27,575 nt of DNA from JBKHBQ01 sp046542305 (lineage in GTDB: Bacteria > Bacteroidota > Bacteroidia > Bacteroidales > 4484-276). Of the stretch, positions 1 through 8,027 are shown piece after piece (positions within the stretch are counted from its first letter, which is position 1; the number at the start of each line of letters is the position of its first letter). The position numbers and the translations under genes were made by a program. The notes under the pieces were generated by a model. It was not told where the DNA came from. It searched no databases and was given only the letters and a program-made list of their open reading frames with translations. The stretch spans positions 1 through 27,575 of the forward strand of contig JBKHBQ010000012.1 of the NCBI GenBank assembly GCA_046542305.1. The letters run 5' to 3'.

Positions 1-1093
1 CCTTTACCTTGTCCAGGCCGTAGTGGTCCTGATCGAGCACTTTCTGGGCATGCTTCAGGTCGAAATTATCCCTGGTAAATTCATTCCACGGCAGTTCCAC
101 CAACGTTTCGAGGTAATTGAGCTGGATGTTGTAATCCATGGCGGCAGGATTGATACGCATCAACTTGCTCAGTTCCTTTTCAAATGTTTCTTCAACATCC
201 TTTGGCCAGTTTTTCTTTTTGGCTTGTTCGCGGAGCTCTTCAATTTCCTGTTGCTGTGAAGTACCGCCAAGCTCTTCCTGAATGGTTTTAAGCTGCTGAT
301 TGAGCAGGTAGTCGCGTTGCTGCTTATCTAAGTCGTGCTTTACCTTGCTCTGGATCTGGTTTTTCAGTTCAAGCATCTGCAGTTCCTTGCTGAGCGCCGA
401 CAGCACCTTTTTCGCACGTTCGCGCAGCTCCGAAACTTCCAGCAGTTTTTGTTTTTCAATCAGCGGAATATTAAGGTTGCTCGAAACAAAATTTACAAGA
501 AATACGGGGCTTTCGATATTTTTGATGGCGAATGCTGCTTCGCTCGGAATATTTGGCGACATGCGGATGATCTGCGTCGACAGATCCGTAAGCGATGAGA
601 TCAGCGCCTGAAAATTTTTGTCCTGAATGAGTTTCTTTTCAATTTCAAAGCTTGAAACTTGGGCCTGAAAGTACGGTGTATCGGTGATCATTTTCTCGAT
701 CCGGAAGCGTTTTTTGCCCTGAATAATCACGGTGGTATTTCCATCAGGCATTTGAAGGATCTTCATGATGGTGGCTACCGTTCCGATCCTGAACAGATCT
801 TCATCACCCGGATCTTCAATCTCCGGGTCTTTCTGTGCTACTACCCCGATCACCTTTTTTGCACTGTATGCATCGCGTACCAGTTGGATGGACTTATCGC
901 GGCCCACGGTTATCGGGATTACCACACCGGGAAACAGAACAGTGTTGCGTAAAGGAAGAATGGGTAAAACTTCAGGGATTTCCTCCGCGTTCATCTGTTC
1001 TTCTTCTTCCTGCGAAAGGAGGGGGATAAATTCGGTATCGCCGTTTAATATTTCTGAAAAGAGAAGATTTCCGTATTCAAAATTTCCAAACAT
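1..1093 (-). CDS. lon: Lon ATP-dependent protease, N-terminal part (cut by left edge)
   Basis: Reading the minus strand from the ATG at 1093 gives an open frame of 364 codons that runs off the left edge. It begins MFGNFEYGNLLF. Residues about 40-240 form the Lon N-terminal substrate-recognition domain, with the typical stretch LPILPLRNTVLFPGVVIP. A helical region follows, with the conserved QQRDYLLNQQLKTIQEELG segment that precedes the AAA+ module. The ATPase and Ser-Lys protease domains lie outside the window, so their integrity cannot be judged. The family is a cytoplasmic homo-oligomeric protease that degrades misfolded and selected regulatory proteins. An acidic run (QEEEEQ) near the N-terminus lies ahead of the domain. 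The 222-base leader upstream has no perfect TAnnTTTG box, so a stress-type promoter is possible but not shown. Confidence 0.95.
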   Translation of the reverse strand, partial: MFGNFEYGNLLFSEILNGDTEFIPLLSQEEEEQMNAEEIPEVLPILPLRNTVLFPGVVIPITVGRDKSIQLVRDAYSAKKVIGVVAQKDPEIEDPGDEDLFRIGTVATIMKILQMPDGNTTVIIQGKKRFRIEKMITDTPYFQAQVSSFEIEKKLIQDKNFQALISSLTDLSTQIIRMSPNIPSEAAFAIKNIESPVFLVNFVSSNLNIPLIEKQKLLEVSELRERAKKVLSALSKELQMLELKNQIQSKVKHDLDKQQRDYLLNQQLKTIQEELGGTSQQQEIEELREQAKKKNWPKDVEETFEKELSKLMRINPAAMDYNIQLNYLETLVELPWNEFTRDNFDLKHAQKVLDQDHYGLDKVK

Positions 1094-1315
1094 AGTATAT
1101 TTTTTCTTGCGTCAAAGTGTCACCATACTTCAGGCGGCACAGTTGGCTTGTCATTTTGCCAGTTAATTGATCTGATTTCGAGCGCATGCAGGATGAAATT
1201 CATTTTTCAAATTATGAGATTCAATGTTTATCATGCGTCAGCTCGAATCATCGACAAGTAATGTGCCAAATACTGAATAGCTGATAAGATGGCGTAGGAG
1301 CCGTATAAATCAGGA
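1094..1315. other. Intergenic region upstream of lon
   Basis: This 222-base gap lies between the stop of the nucleotidyltransferase gene and the start of lon, both read on the minus strand. I see no ORF, no strong terminator and no exact TAnnTTTG box. On the minus strand there are two TGACA words about 31 bases apart and an ACACTTTG sequence some 30 bases before the lon start. They could belong to a heat-shock-type control region, but nothing in the sequence proves it. Confidence 0.4.
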
Positions 1316-2497
1316 TTACTTTTCGGGGTGTGACAAACGGAAAATATGCCTGAGAATTTTTTCGTCTACATCCGTCAGCTCCAGGTTTCTGCGCTTGTAG
1401 ACTGCCCGCGCCACATCGATAGCCTTATTGAGGTTGTACACCGAAAAGCCGGATGTGCCGCCCCAGGCAAAAGAATTGATAAAATTCCGCTGGAATCCCG
1501 ATCCGTAAATATTGGCACTCACACCCACTACGGTGCCGGTATTGAACATGGTATTGATGCCGCATTTGGAATGATCACCCATGATCAGGCCGCAGAACTG
1601 CAATCCAGTGCGCATAAATTTTTGCGAGGGATAATTCCACAGTTTCACCTCTTCATAGGTGTTCTTCAGGTTCGAGGAATTGGTGTCGGCGCCGATATTG
1701 CACCATTCGCCAATAACTGATTGCCCCAGAAAGCCCTCGTGTGCTTTGTTGGCATAGCCCTGAAACACCACGTTGTTCAGTTCGCCGCCCACTTTGCAGT
1801 GCGGGCCGATGGTGGTGGGGCCGTAAATTTTGGCGCCCATCTTTACGGTGCTGCCTTCGCACAGTGCAAAGGGGCCGCGGATCATTGCGCCTTCCATTAC
1901 CTCGGCATCCGGTCCGATGTAGATAGGGCCGCTTTCAGCATTCAGTACGGCGCCGTTTACAGTGGCAGTTTTGTGAATGAAGATCTTTCCTTTTCCGATA
2001 ACCGTATTCGAAGAGTTGGGCCGCTGCGATTTCTCTCTGCGGGTGAGTGATGCAAAATCGCTGATGAGTACCTCGCCGTTCTTCGAAAAAATATCCCACG
2101 GGAAGCCAATTTTGATGCACGGTTCTTTGAGCCTGATCTGGTTGAACTTTTCATTGTCGGGCTCGAGCGAAAACTCAAGATCGGCTATGTTGATGCGCTG
2201 CGCGATAATGGTTTCTTCGTTCACCAGCGATTCGTTTTCCCTGAGATGTTTGATTTTGCGCACCAGTTCCCGGTTAGGCAGGATGGATGCATTGATCAGA
2301 ATGGTGCCCCTGGCTTCTTTGATCGGATATTTTTGGCTCAGGTAATCCTCGGTGAGCGTGGAGGTTGTGGCGCGGAGTATCCGTTCCCATTTTTCCCTGA
2401 TGGTGGTGATTCCTACCCTTAAATCCGCTACCGGCCTGGTGAAAGTCAGTGGCAACAGATGGTTGCGCGAATAATCATCAAAAAGTACGTAGTTCAT
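1316..2497 (-). CDS. GlmU-like sugar nucleotidyltransferase / acetyltransferase (Bacteroidota type)
   Basis: The 393-residue product has an N-terminal region beginning MNYVLFDDYSRNHLLPLTFT, followed by RPVADLRVGITTIREKWE. This is the divergent nucleotidyltransferase domain of the Bacteroidota 'alternative GlmU' family. The C-terminal half (about 165-345) is a left-handed beta-helix of hexapeptide repeats, with segments such as IYIGPDAEVMEGAMIRGPFA and CKVGGELNNVVFQGYANKAH. By family, it is expected to make UDP-N-acetylglucosamine from glucosamine-1-phosphate for peptidoglycan and polysaccharide synthesis in the cytoplasm; the exact substrate is inference. The ATG at 2497 sits about 50 bases below a good -7 box at 2551-2558, and a terminator isolates it from rpmE upstream. 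lon follows 222 bases downstream on the same strand. Confidence 0.85.
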   Translation of the reverse strand: MNYVLFDDYSRNHLLPLTFTRPVADLRVGITTIREKWERILRATTSTLTEDYLSQKYPIKEARGTILINASILPNRELVRKIKHLRENESLVNEETIIAQRINIADLEFSLEPDNEKFNQIRLKEPCIKIGFPWDIFSKNGEVLISDFASLTRREKSQRPNSSNTVIGKGKIFIHKTATVNGAVLNAESGPIYIGPDAEVMEGAMIRGPFALCEGSTVKMGAKIYGPTTIGPHCKVGGELNNVVFQGYANKAHEGFLGQSVIGEWCNIGADTNSSNLKNTYEEVKLWNYPSQKFMRTGLQFCGLIMGDHSKCGINTMFNTGTVVGVSANIYGSGFQRNFINSFAWGGTSGFSVYNLNKAIDVARAVYKRRNLELTDVDEKILRHIFRLSHPEK

Positions 2498-2550
2498 TTT
2501 TACCGGATTGGTTATTTCCTTCTTTTTATCCCCATTCAGGAGACCATCTG

Positions 2551-2579
2551 CAAATGTATTAAAATTAATTCATAACCAA
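2551..2579 (-). promoter_or_regulatory. Bacteroidota-type promoter for the GlmU-like gene
   Basis: On the minus strand the -7 box TACATTTG (2558-2551) matches TAnnTTTG exactly. A TTG that fits the -33 element lies 18 bases upstream (2579-2577). The gene starts at 2497. Confidence 0.6.
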
Positions 2580-2611
2580 TAAAGGCAGCATTGCCTGTAA
2601 ATCCAAACAAA

Positions 2612-2643
2612 AACAAAAAAAGCTCCCAATCGATTTGAGAGCT
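2612..2643 (-). terminator. Rho-independent terminator after rpmE
   Basis: On the minus strand AGCTCTCAA and TTGGGAGCT form a 9-bp stem with one G-U pair around a 5-base loop (2643-2621). A run of T follows. It lies about 27 bases past the L31 stop codon and makes that gene a single transcription unit. Confidence 0.8.
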
Positions 2644-2669
2644 TTTCCTTTACCATATTTTGCGACAGT

Positions 2670-2933
2670 TTATTTTTTGCTGTCAAGGTGTTTCTTGTAC
2701 CTGTTTTTAAACTTGTCAACGCGTCCTGCGGTATCCACAAGTTTCATCTTACCGGTGAAGAACGGATGCGAGGTGTGTGAGATCTCGAGTTTGATCAACG
2801 GATATTCGTTGCCATCTTCCCACTGGATCGTTTCTTTGGATTTGGCTGTCGATTTGGTTAAGAAAGCGTAACCGTTCGACATATCCTGAAACACTACAAA
2901 CCTATAATCTTTTGGATGAATTCCTTTTTTCAT
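2670..2933 (-). CDS. rpmE2: 50S ribosomal protein L31, type B (zinc-independent)
   Basis: The 87-residue protein begins MKKGIHPKDYRFVVFQDMSN and ends in a basic tail (KNRYKKHLDSKK). It matches type B L31. It contains no cysteine, so it lacks the zinc-binding CxxC of type A L31. It binds the large ribosomal subunit at the central protuberance and helps bridge the subunits. The start chosen is the ATG at 2933: the frame stays open to a further ATG at 2963, but that codon falls inside the -7 box at 2961-2968 and would add ten non-homologous residues. A promoter and a terminator flank the gene closely, so it is probably monocistronic. Type B paralogues are zinc-repressed in some bacteria, but no Zur site was identified here. 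Confidence 0.95.
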   Translation of the reverse strand: MKKGIHPKDYRFVVFQDMSNGYAFLTKSTAKSKETIQWEDGNEYPLIKLEISHTSHPFFTGKMKLVDTAGRVDKFKNRYKKHLDSKK

Positions 2934-2960
2934 TTGTTGTACCTTTTGTATTTGGGCGTG

Positions 2961-2990
2961 CAAAAGTAGTAATTTTCAATTTAAAAACAA
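2961..2990 (-). promoter_or_regulatory. Promoter for rpmE2
   Basis: On the minus strand TACTTTTG (2968-2961) matches TAnnTTTG exactly. A TTG lies 19 bases upstream (2990-2988). The spacing is that expected for Bacteroidota housekeeping promoters, and the gene starts 28 bases below the box. Confidence 0.75.
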
Positions 2991-3004
2991 TATTTGTTTA
3001 AAAT

Positions 3005-4063
3005 TTATTTTAGCGAAAGCAAAAATTCCATTGTATCGATGCCATCGGCATAATGCCACAGCTCGGGTTTTTGGGCTGTTCCGGGATCGAGAGCCTGTTT
3101 TACTTTTTTTTCGGTCGAAACAATGCACTGGATTTGATCCTGTTCATGCCCGAGGATTTTGTTTACCGCTTCAATCGAGTGGTAATGTTCATAATGAAGC
3201 ACTGCCACCGGTGAGCTGATGGCCGGATCTTCCTTCAAAAGCAGAAAGCCGTTGTCGAGGTGCGGAATTTTATTTACCAGGTAAATGCTTTTGTTGTAAT
3301 CGTAGTTGTTGGCGTATTTATGATGGTTGATCACCTCGTTGTAATCCTGAAGGTTTTCGAAAAACCTGTCGAGCCTGTAATTGTCAGGCAGATAAAGCTT
3401 TGAAACATTGCGGCATCCCAGGCCGAAATACCTGAAAATATCAGTGCCCAGCATTACCAGTTCCTCATCGCTTTCCCTGCCGGTAAGCACTGCCACGCCG
3501 TTTCTGTTTTTGCGGATAATATTGGGCTTGCTCCCGAAATAGTATTCAAAATATCTCGCTGTATTGTTGCTGCCGGTGGCAATGATGGCATCGAAATTTT
3601 CGAGCTTTCCATCGGTAAATACTGCCTGACCCAGGAAGGAAGGCTCAATTTTTTCGAGGATTCTGTTCACGAGCGGCATCAACTGGTTGTCGTCCGACGA
3701 AAGCTTAGCCTGCAGCCGATGTCCTGCCATAAGCACCGAGATGTAGTCGTGAAATCCTACCCCGGGCACATTGCCCGCCATCACCACTCCAATGTTTTTG
3801 GTTACGTTGCTTTCCAGCTTTTTCCGGTTGTAGGGATCAATCCATTTTTCGAGCTTAACACTGCGAAGGCTCTGACCAATAGAATTGATGGCGAATTGCA
3901 CATTATCAGGCGTAAACCAGGGATTCAGGTTTTTGCTGTTTACCACCAGTTCGCGCAAGCGGCTGATTTCCGCGCGAAAGCTCCTGAACTTCTCCGAGTC
4001 GGGATTGCGCAGGATTTCGCCCAGTTTGGCAAAGGCATTTATTTTATTTATCAGGTTAACCAC
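3005..4063 (-). CDS. Acyl-CoA reductase, LuxC family
   Basis: The 352-residue product belongs to the LuxC/acyl-CoA reductase family, which reduces activated fatty acids to aldehydes with NADPH through an acyl-cysteine intermediate. Visible family signatures are the segment MAGNVPGVGFHDYISVLMAGH and the region FGLGCRNVSKLYLP, whose cysteine (residue 217) is at the expected position of the acylated nucleophile. The start chosen is the GTG at 4063 (MVNLINKINAFAKLGEIL), which fits the usual N-terminus. A longer frame reaches a GTG at 4189, but it would run through the promoter at 4078-4105 and overlap the divergent gene at 4184. No luxE, luxD or luciferase genes are nearby, so the role is probably in lipid or aldehyde metabolism; the substrate is unknown. 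Confidence 0.85.
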   Translation of the reverse strand: MVNLINKINAFAKLGEILRNPDSEKFRSFRAEISRLRELVVNSKNLNPWFTPDNVQFAINSIGQSLRSVKLEKWIDPYNRKKLESNVTKNIGVVMAGNVPGVGFHDYISVLMAGHRLQAKLSSDDNQLMPLVNRILEKIEPSFLGQAVFTDGKLENFDAIIATGSNNTARYFEYYFGSKPNIIRKNRNGVAVLTGRESDEELVMLGTDIFRYFGLGCRNVSKLYLPDNYRLDRFFENLQDYNEVINHHKYANNYDYNKSIYLVNKIPHLDNGFLLLKEDPAISSPVAVLHYEHYHSIEAVNKILGHEQDQIQCIVSTEKKVKQALDPGTAQKPELWHYADGIDTMEFLLSLK

Positions 4064-4077
4064 CGGTAAATTTTTTA

Positions 4078-4105
4078 CAAAAGTACAAGAAATATCACTC
4101 GTCAA
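4078..4105 (-). promoter_or_regulatory. Promoter for the LuxC-type reductase
   Basis: On the minus strand TACTTTTG (4085-4078) matches TAnnTTTG exactly. A TTG in the context TTCTTGACGAG lies 17 bases upstream (4105-4103). Its position rules out the longer reading frame that starts at 4189 and implies a very short leader before the GTG at 4063. Confidence 0.6.
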
Positions 4106-4183
4106 GAATTCTGCCTGTGCATTGAGGTCTAAAAGGAAAATATTCAACCGTAGGATGCGTTTGCTGCAAACAGATAATTTATT

Positions 4184-5077
4184 ATGCACAGATTACTGAT
4201 CATCATAGCGATCCTGTTTTTTGCGGGAAATTTGTCTGCCCAGCCTGCAGGCGATAGGTTTCTCTCGTTTACCGATTCCATTGGACGGGTACTTTTCGAC
4301 AATGTGCCTGACAGCATGAAAATAGCTGCCAACCAGGTTTTTGAAGAAAAATTTGCTGAACTGCTTCACGATCCTGTTTCGGCCACCCTGCCCCCCGATT
4401 CTTTAAAATTTATCAAGACCATCCGGCCTGATGATGGCACATTCAGTATGTTCACCTGGGCGATACCTCTTTCAGGGGGAAGGCATATTTATTCGGGCAT
4501 CATGCAAAAGTTCGCAGGCGACATGATTTCTGATGTGCTTCTGTTGGACGAATCAGAGCAGCCGATCGTTGATGCTGAAGCATATTCCGTTTCCAACTGG
4601 CCGGGTGCCGTTTATTTCAGTGCCATCGAAAAGAAAAAGGATAAAAAGCGTTTTTACACCCTGTTGGGCTGGCGGGGAGCTGACGAAGGTCAATCGGCAA
4701 GAATTATCGAAGCCATGTATTTTGATGAGGATGGGCAACCGGTTTTTGGTATGCCTGTATTTAAAATGAACAAACAAAATATCAGCCACCGCATCCTATT
4801 CGAATTCACCGATCAGGTGCCTTTCCACCTTGCCTGGGAGGAACAGCTTATTCCCGGAAAGAAACGAAAAACCGCCTGGATGATCGTGTTCAACCATCTT
4901 ACCGGAAACAATCCTGCGATGGGGAGAATGTTTCGCGGTGCGGTACCTTCCTACGAGCAGTTCGATGCGCTTGTATTTTCAGATGGCATGTGGCGTTATG
5001 CAGAAGATGTGGACGTAAGGGTGGAATCCGAAAAATATGTGCCGCCGGATGAAATTGATCTGGACGGGAGGAGATAA
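4184..5077 (+). CDS. Exported protein of unknown function
   Basis: I do not recognise this 297-residue protein beyond a resemblance to conserved Bacteroidota hypotheticals. The first 19 residues (MHRLLIIIAILFFAGNLSA) form a clear signal peptide with a probable cleavage after LSA, so the protein is predicted to be periplasmic or secreted. It has no lipobox cysteine and no later membrane segment. The mature part is mixed alpha/beta with several aromatic-rich segments, such as NWPGAVYFSAIEKKKDKKRF and YTLLGWRGADEG, and ends in a charged tail. It is transcribed away from the luxC-like gene and towards the M49 peptidase, 66 bases upstream of that gene's ATG. The peptidase has its own -7 box, so a shared operon is not required. 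Confidence 0.7.
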   Translation: MHRLLIIIAILFFAGNLSAQPAGDRFLSFTDSIGRVLFDNVPDSMKIAANQVFEEKFAELLHDPVSATLPPDSLKFIKTIRPDDGTFSMFTWAIPLSGGRHIYSGIMQKFAGDMISDVLLLDESEQPIVDAEAYSVSNWPGAVYFSAIEKKKDKKRFYTLLGWRGADEGQSARIIEAMYFDEDGQPVFGMPVFKMNKQNISHRILFEFTDQVPFHLAWEEQLIPGKKRKTAWMIVFNHLTGNNPAMGRMFRGAVPSYEQFDALVFSDGMWRYAEDVDVRVESEKYVPPDEIDLDGRR

Positions 5078-5117
5078 TCATGCTTAAATCCGGTTAAAAG
5101 CTCTCCCCGCCTTTTTA

Positions 5118-5125
5118 TACTTTTG
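5118..5125 (+). promoter_or_regulatory. -7 box for the M49 peptidase gene
   Basis: TACTTTTG matches TAnnTTTG exactly and lies 18 bases before the chosen ATG at 5144. No clear TTG is present at the -33 position, so the promoter may be weaker or assisted. Confidence 0.5.
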
Positions 5126-5143
5126 CAAAAAAAAATTTTTGTG

Positions 5144-7126
5144 ATGCAAAAGGAAAAAGGAAAATTCAGGGTACTAACCGAACAATTCGCCGATATCCGC
5201 ATCCTGCGATATCAGGTGCCGGGTTTCGATGATCTGCCCGCCGAACATAAGAAACTGCTTTATTATCTTTATGAAGCCGCCCTGTCGGGCAGGGATATTA
5301 TTTACGATCAGAACTATAAATACAACCTGCTGATCAGGCGTACGCTTGAAAACATCGTCAAGACTTTTCGCGGCGACCGCAAAACGCCGAAATGGGAAGC
5401 TTTTATGACCTATGTGAAGCGGGTATGGTTTTCCAACGGAATTCATCATCATTATTCCATGGATAAATTTATACCTGAAACCGACTACGAATATTTCAGG
5501 ATGATCGCCCACAATTCGGATATCTCCGGATTTCCGGTGGGAGAGGGCAACCTCGAAGCGTTGCTTGCAAAACTGGAGCCGCTGATGTTTGATCCTGAAA
5601 CAGATGCCAAAAGGGTGGTGCAGGATGAGGATAAGGACATGGTGGAAGCTTCGGCAAATAATTTTTACGAAAACGTCACCCAAAAGGAGGTGGAGGAATT
5701 CTATAACAAACTTTCCGATCCTTCTGATCCCCGGCCGGTTTCGTGGGGCCTGAACTCCAAACTGGTGAAAGAGAACGGCAGGATACAGGAAAAGGTTTGG
5801 AAATGGAACGGCATGTATTCGCAGGCCATCGAAAAGGTGATGTTCTGGCTTGAGGAAGCGCTTACGGTAGCTACCACGGATGCGCAGCGGCAGGCTTTGG
5901 AAAAGCTTCTTGAATTCTACAAAACCGGCGAACTTAAAAAATTTGATGAATACAGCATTCTCTGGCTTTCCGACACCGAATCGCCTATCGATGTGATCAA
6001 CGGATTTATAGAAACCTACGGTGATCCGCTCGGCCGGAAGGCCACCTTCGAATCGGTGGTATACATGCGCGATGAGGAAGCTACCCGCCGCGCCAAAACC
6101 ATCAGCGATCATGCCCAGTGGTTCGAGGATCATTCGCCTACGGATAAGAAATTCAAGAAAGAAAAAGTGACCGGCGTTACAGCCCGCGGGATCAATGTGG
6201 TGGTGGAATCGGGCGACTGTTCCCCCTCTACACCCATCGGAATAAACCTTCCCAATGCCGACTGGATCAGGGCCGCCTACGGTTCAAAATCCGTTACCAT
6301 CAACAATATCATGCAGGCGTATGATGAGGCTTCGAAAGAATCGGGCGCCATTGAGGAGTTTGCATGGTCGGACGAGGAAGTGGCGCTTTCGCGGAAATAT
6401 GGGATGCTGGCTACCAATCTGCACGTGGACCTTCATGAGATCGTGGGCCACGGTTCGGGAAAATTGCTGCCCGGTGTGGGAAATCCCAGCGATACCCTGA
6501 AAAATTATGCTGCCACCATCGAAGAAGCACGTGCCGATCTTTTCGCGTTGTATTATGCCATAGATGACAAGCTGATCGAACTGGGCCTGATGCCCGAACG
6601 CGCCGTGGGAATTGCCGAATACAACGGGTATATCCGCGGAGGCCTGCTCACACAACTGGTTCGCGTGGAACCGGGGAAAAACCTGGAGGAGTCGCACATG
6701 CGAAACAGGCAGCTTATTGCAGCCTGGGCATATCATCATGGTAAAACCCGGCAGGTAATTGAAAAGCGGGTGCGTGACGCGAAGACCTATTTCGTGGTGA
6801 ACGATCATGACAAGCTAAGGGAACTCTTTGGTGAATTATTAAAGGAGATTCAGCGCATTAAATCAGAAGGGGATTTCGATGCCGCCAAAAAACTGGTGGA
6901 AACCTACGGCGTGAAGGTAGACCGCGAAATTCACGAAGAAGTACTCGGGCGCTGGAAAAAATTAAAGATTGCGCCGTTTGCCGGATTTATCAACCCAAGG
7001 CTGATTCCTGTTTTTAATGCCAACGGGGAGATGCAGGATGTAAAGATCGAATACCCGGATGATTTTGCCATGCAAATGCTGGAGTACGGTGACAAATATT
7101 CCTATCTTCCTGAATACAATAAATAG
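5144..7126 (+). CDS. Dipeptidyl peptidase III family zinc peptidase (M49)
   Basis: The 660-residue protein carries the M49 signature HEIVGH (residues 431-436), the HEXXGH motif that supplies two zinc ligands and the general base. The second motif EEARAD (460-465) provides the third ligand. The family removes dipeptides from the N-terminus of short peptides. The length is close to that of the well-known Bacteroides DPP III, which has HECLGH. No signal peptide is visible, so it should act in the cytoplasm. The start chosen is the ATG at 5144 (MQKEKGKFRV). An in-frame TTG at 5123 is rejected because it is part of the -7 box at 5118-5125. The TrpF-like gene begins only 8 bases after its stop, which suggests co-transcription. 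Confidence 0.92.
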   Translation: MQKEKGKFRVLTEQFADIRILRYQVPGFDDLPAEHKKLLYYLYEAALSGRDIIYDQNYKYNLLIRRTLENIVKTFRGDRKTPKWEAFMTYVKRVWFSNGIHHHYSMDKFIPETDYEYFRMIAHNSDISGFPVGEGNLEALLAKLEPLMFDPETDAKRVVQDEDKDMVEASANNFYENVTQKEVEEFYNKLSDPSDPRPVSWGLNSKLVKENGRIQEKVWKWNGMYSQAIEKVMFWLEEALTVATTDAQRQALEKLLEFYKTGELKKFDEYSILWLSDTESPIDVINGFIETYGDPLGRKATFESVVYMRDEEATRRAKTISDHAQWFEDHSPTDKKFKKEKVTGVTARGINVVVESGDCSPSTPIGINLPNADWIRAAYGSKSVTINNIMQAYDEASKESGAIEEFAWSDEEVALSRKYGMLATNLHVDLHEIVGHGSGKLLPGVGNPSDTLKNYAATIEEARADLFALYYAIDDKLIELGLMPERAVGIAEYNGYIRGGLLTQLVRVEPGKNLEESHMRNRQLIAAWAYHHGKTRQVIEKRVRDAKTYFVVNDHDKLRELFGELLKEIQRIKSEGDFDAAKKLVETYGVKVDREIHEEVLGRWKKLKIAPFAGFINPRLIPVFNANGEMQDVKIEYPDDFAMQMLEYGDKYSYLPEYNK

Positions 7127-7134
7127 ATGTGGTG

Positions 7135-7782
7135 ATGACGAAGATTAAAATATGTTGTATTCAAAACCGCCGCGAGGTGGATCTGGCTGTTGAGGCGGGC
7201 GTAGATGCCATCGGGCTGGTTTCGGTAATGCCCAGCGGCCCGGGAGTGATCGACGAGGATTCCATCCGCGAATTGTTGGACTATGCCAGGGGAAGGATCG
7301 AACGCTTTTTGCTGACCAGCAGCGTTTCGGCCGTAGACATCACCGATCAGTATCATCGTTTTGAGCCGGATACCCTGCAACTGGTGGATAGTGTTTCCGA
7401 AGATGAATACCGGGAGATCAGGAAGCAGATTTCCGGTGTGAGGCTGGTGCAGGTGATCCATGTGCGTGGCGAATCGGCCATTGAGGAAGCACGGCTTTAC
7501 GCCGGTTTGGCAGATGCCCTGCTGCTGGATTCCGGAAATCCGGGCCTTAGCGTGAAAAGCCTTGGCGGAACGGGAAAGGTGCACGACTGGCATATCAGCC
7601 GGAAAATCGTGGAGTTGGTGAATGTGCCTGTTTATCTTGCCGGTGGCCTGAATCCGGCAAATATTGCTGAGGCCGTTCATACAGTTAAGCCCCACGGCGT
7701 TGACGTATGCAGCGGCATCCGACGGGCCGGTTTGCTTGAGGAGGATATGCTGAAACGGTTTGTGGATGAAGTGAGAAGGTGA
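7135..7782 (+). CDS. TrpF-like (phosphoribosylanthranilate isomerase family) protein
   Basis: The 215-residue product is a (beta/alpha)8 barrel of the TrpF family. Visible motifs are KICCIQN at the N-terminus, LLLDSGNPG with the acidic residue at 132, GGTGKVHDW, VYLAGGLNPANI and VDVCSGIR. Cys7 and the Asp in LLLDS correspond to the general base and acid known in Thermotoga PRAI. The usual loop with Ser-Pro-Arg is replaced by MPSGPGVI. No trp genes are nearby, so membership of the family is clear but tryptophan synthesis as its role is not. The ATG at 7135 is preferred over two preceding GTG codons (7129, 7132) because it gives the standard N-terminus. It follows the M49 peptidase gene by 8 bases and probably shares its transcript. 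Confidence 0.75.
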   Translation: MTKIKICCIQNRREVDLAVEAGVDAIGLVSVMPSGPGVIDEDSIRELLDYARGRIERFLLTSSVSAVDITDQYHRFEPDTLQLVDSVSEDEYREIRKQISGVRLVQVIHVRGESAIEEARLYAGLADALLLDSGNPGLSVKSLGGTGKVHDWHISRKIVELVNVPVYLAGGLNPANIAEAVHTVKPHGVDVCSGIRRAGLLEEDMLKRFVDEVRR

Positions 7783-8027
7783 AAATGGGGTGAAGGGATA
7801 AAAGGAAAAATGGGGAAAAGATAAAAGCGTGAGAAACCGAAAAAAAGAGAAAAGATTCAAATTCCTGAGTAGCACCTGACCGTGAGTTGCAGCCAGCGCT
7901 TACCACAATGCCGCGTGGCAGAATATTTTGTGTATTAGCTTTGTTTGTTAATTGTAAATGTTGTTCTATATTTGCACCCTCAAAATTTTAAAGTAATCAA
8001 AACACATTATTCAAAACTTTAACACAC
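7783..8027 (+). other. Intergenic region with purine-rich tract and secDF leader
   Basis: The first 75 bases after the TrpF-like stop are almost pure G and A on the plus strand, with loosely repeated GGTGAAAA / GGGGAAAAG words (about 7776-7858). The middle part shows nothing recognisable. The last part holds the secDF promoter and a leader of roughly 45 bases that is A-rich. No terminator hairpin was seen after the TrpF-like gene. Confidence 0.5.
7945..7974 (+). promoter_or_regulatory. Promoter for secDF
   Basis: TATATTTG (7967-7974) matches TAnnTTTG exactly and a TTTG/TTG element (7945-7947) lies 19 bases upstream. This is one of the best promoters in the window. The secDF ATG is 53 bases downstream. 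Confidence 0.75.

Noticed and set aside
1094..1160. Possible sigma-54-type (-24/-12) promoter before lon
   Set aside because: GG and GC pairs are present on the minus strand but separated by 11 or 12 bases instead of the required 10, so the match fails.
5174..6133. Long minus-strand frame (319 codons) opposite the M49 peptidase
   Set aside because: It lies wholly within a gene with clear catalytic motifs on the other strand and shows no family features.
7102..7875. Minus-strand frame (257 codons) opposite the TrpF-like gene
   Set aside because: Its N-terminal part is only the complement of the purine-rich tract (Ser/Phe/Pro low complexity) and the rest is antisense to conserved TrpF motifs.
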